A stretch of 64,000 nucleotides of DNA from Pseudomonas segetis (lineage in GTDB: Bacteria; Pseudomonadota; Gammaproteobacteria; Pseudomonadales; Pseudomonadaceae): positions 124,001 to 188,000 of the forward strand of contig NZ_FZOG01000006.1 of assembly GCF_900188155.1 (NCBI RefSeq), in the 5' to 3' direction. Below the pieces are notes generated by a model that did no database searches, was not told the origin of the DNA, and saw only the letters and a program-made list of their open reading frames with translations. Within the stretch, counting starts at the first letter, position 1; every line of letters starts with the position of its first letter. Both the position numbers and the translations under genes were made by a program. Of the stretch, positions 63,247 to 64,000 are shown piece after piece.

Positions 63247-64000
63247 TTATGCGGCCTGAGTACCTGGCCAAGCACTTTCACCAAGCATTGCGGCAATGGT
63301 GCGCTCACCCAAACCCAGCCCGACACTCATGCCTAGCCCGGTGTGCATCAGCACAGCCTGCACCCCTTCATCCACGCGAAGCACACTGAATGGTCCAGGC
63401 CCACGCGCGCCATAAACTCCTTGCCAACGCTCGATCACATCAATTGGCGCCCCCAAGGTATGCTCGGCCAGACTGATCATTATTTGATCAACCGCTTCAC
63501 TATTGAAGGGTTCGATGTCGCTGCCATAGACATGGGAATCACCAATGATCAGCTCGCCGTAGGGTGTCGGGCTGATCAGCAGGTGAATGCCATTGGCTTC
63601 CAGCTCCGGCTGCTGTTGGGAAATTTGCGCACGAATAGCATCCGCCTCAGGCAAGTCGGAAAATGCACCGTAATGCACACAGCTCAACCCGGTGAGTAAT
63701 GCATGCTGCAACTGCAACGGTTGCTTCAAGCGCGCCCGCAACATCTGCAGGCCACACACTTGCGGCTTCAATTCACTGATTTGCTCAGCCAACAAGGTTT
63801 GGTAATCGTGGCCTGAACAAACCACCACTCGCGGACTACGGAAGACACCGCTGGTAGTTTTGACCATGCCAGGCTGAATATCCTGCACCAGGGTCGAAAA
63901 GTGAAACTCTACGGCATAGCGTTGTTGTAAGTGCTTAGCCAACTGCGGCATGGCCTCACGCGAATAGATCTGCTGGTCATCAAGACCATGCAAGGCTGCG
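63247..64000 (-). CDS. FAD-dependent oxidoreductase (DAO type), C-terminal part
   Basis: C-terminal ~250 codons of a glycine-oxidase/D-amino-acid-oxidase-like flavoprotein; the 5' end with the FAD-binding GxGxxG lies beyond 64000. Visible: EAMPQLAKHLQQRYAVEFHF, RSPRVVVCSGHDYQTLLAEQ, LISPTPYGELIIGDSHVYGS and the C-terminal VLMHTGLGMSVGLGLGERT. The pattern resembles the TIGR03364 group sometimes found with phosphonate catabolism, but no phosphonate gene is in view. Confidence 0.75.
   Translation of the reverse strand, partial: AALHGLDDQQIYSREAMPQLAKHLQQRYAVEFHFSTLVQDIQPGMVKTTSGVFRSPRVVVCSGHDYQTLLAEQISELKPQVCGLQMLRARLKQPLQLQHALLTGLSCVHYGAFSDLPEADAIRAQISQQQPELEANGIHLLISPTPYGELIIGDSHVYGSDIEPFNSEAVDQIMISLAEHTLGAPIDVIERWQGVYGARGPGPFSVLRVDEGVQAVLMHTGLGMSVGLGLGERTIAAMLGESAWPGTQAA

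Noticed and set aside
63102..63326. N-terminal extension of the K+ channel gene
   Set aside because: The extra ~75 codons would run into the neighbouring gene's end and come before the signal peptide, leaving it internal; the GTG at 63101 fits better.

Overview
The window is a piece of a Pseudomonas chromosome, most like the P. fluorescens/P. putida side of the genus. The evidence is gene order and protein type: ahcY-metF-rhlE, bioA/rsmE, the complete pilGHIJK-chpABC chemosensory cluster, gshB-tonB-algH-ruvX-pyrR-pyrB-pyrC', pilT-pilU, yggS-proC-yggT, metX-metW-rdgB-hemW, folA and glpQ. This follows the order I remember for the PA0347-PA0432 part of P. aeruginosa PAO1. No tRNA, rRNA or CRISPR array was found.

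Layout. 1-6709: methyl-cycle genes (ahcY end, metF), a DEAD-box helicase, a YceI protein, a cytochrome b561 and bioA. 6710-17981: an accessory block between bioA and rsmE, which I recall as neighbours in PAO1. It holds a hexapeptide acetyltransferase, a Lys-rich zinc-ribbon-like protein, a DUF2846 lipoprotein, a PhyH dioxygenase / M20 peptidase / YfcC transporter operon, a deleted REP-associated transposase, an IS3-family element, and an AT-rich array of orphan immunity genes. 17982-32213: rsmE, then the Pil-Chp system on the minus strand. 32607-38620: glutathione synthetase, a TonB3-type protein, AlgH, RuvX and the pyrimidine genes with an inactive-type dihydroorotase homologue. 38932-45760: an EgtB-EgtD fusion, nadE, a Na/Pi cotransporter, phosphorylcholine phosphatase and a TM2 protein. 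45854-57803: pilU/pilT, yggS-proC-yggT, a dynamin-like GTPase, metX-metW-DUF4426-rdgB-hemW, DUF3392 and folA. 57943-64000: glpQ, a DUF2868/DUF3482 GTPase pair, a glutamate-receptor-like K+ channel and a truncated FAD oxidoreductase.

The most unusual region is 14528-17860. Five immunity-type genes lie on one strand: two DUF3304 lipoproteins, a YezG-like protein, an Imm40-like protein and one unknown. Three are directly preceded, in operon-like spacing or overlap, by the last 17-47 codons of an otherwise missing toxin gene. The cassettes are cut apart by six copies of a ~64-bp palindromic repeat, all in the same orientation. A transposase relic of the kind that moves such palindromes lies nearby. 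The arrangement looks like an orphan toxin-tip/immunity store remodelled by palindromic repeats.

Elsewhere the genes form ordinary operons: PilJ-PilI-ChpA-PilG/PilH signalling to the PilT/PilU retraction motors, MetX-MetW in methionine synthesis, and PyrB with PyrC'.
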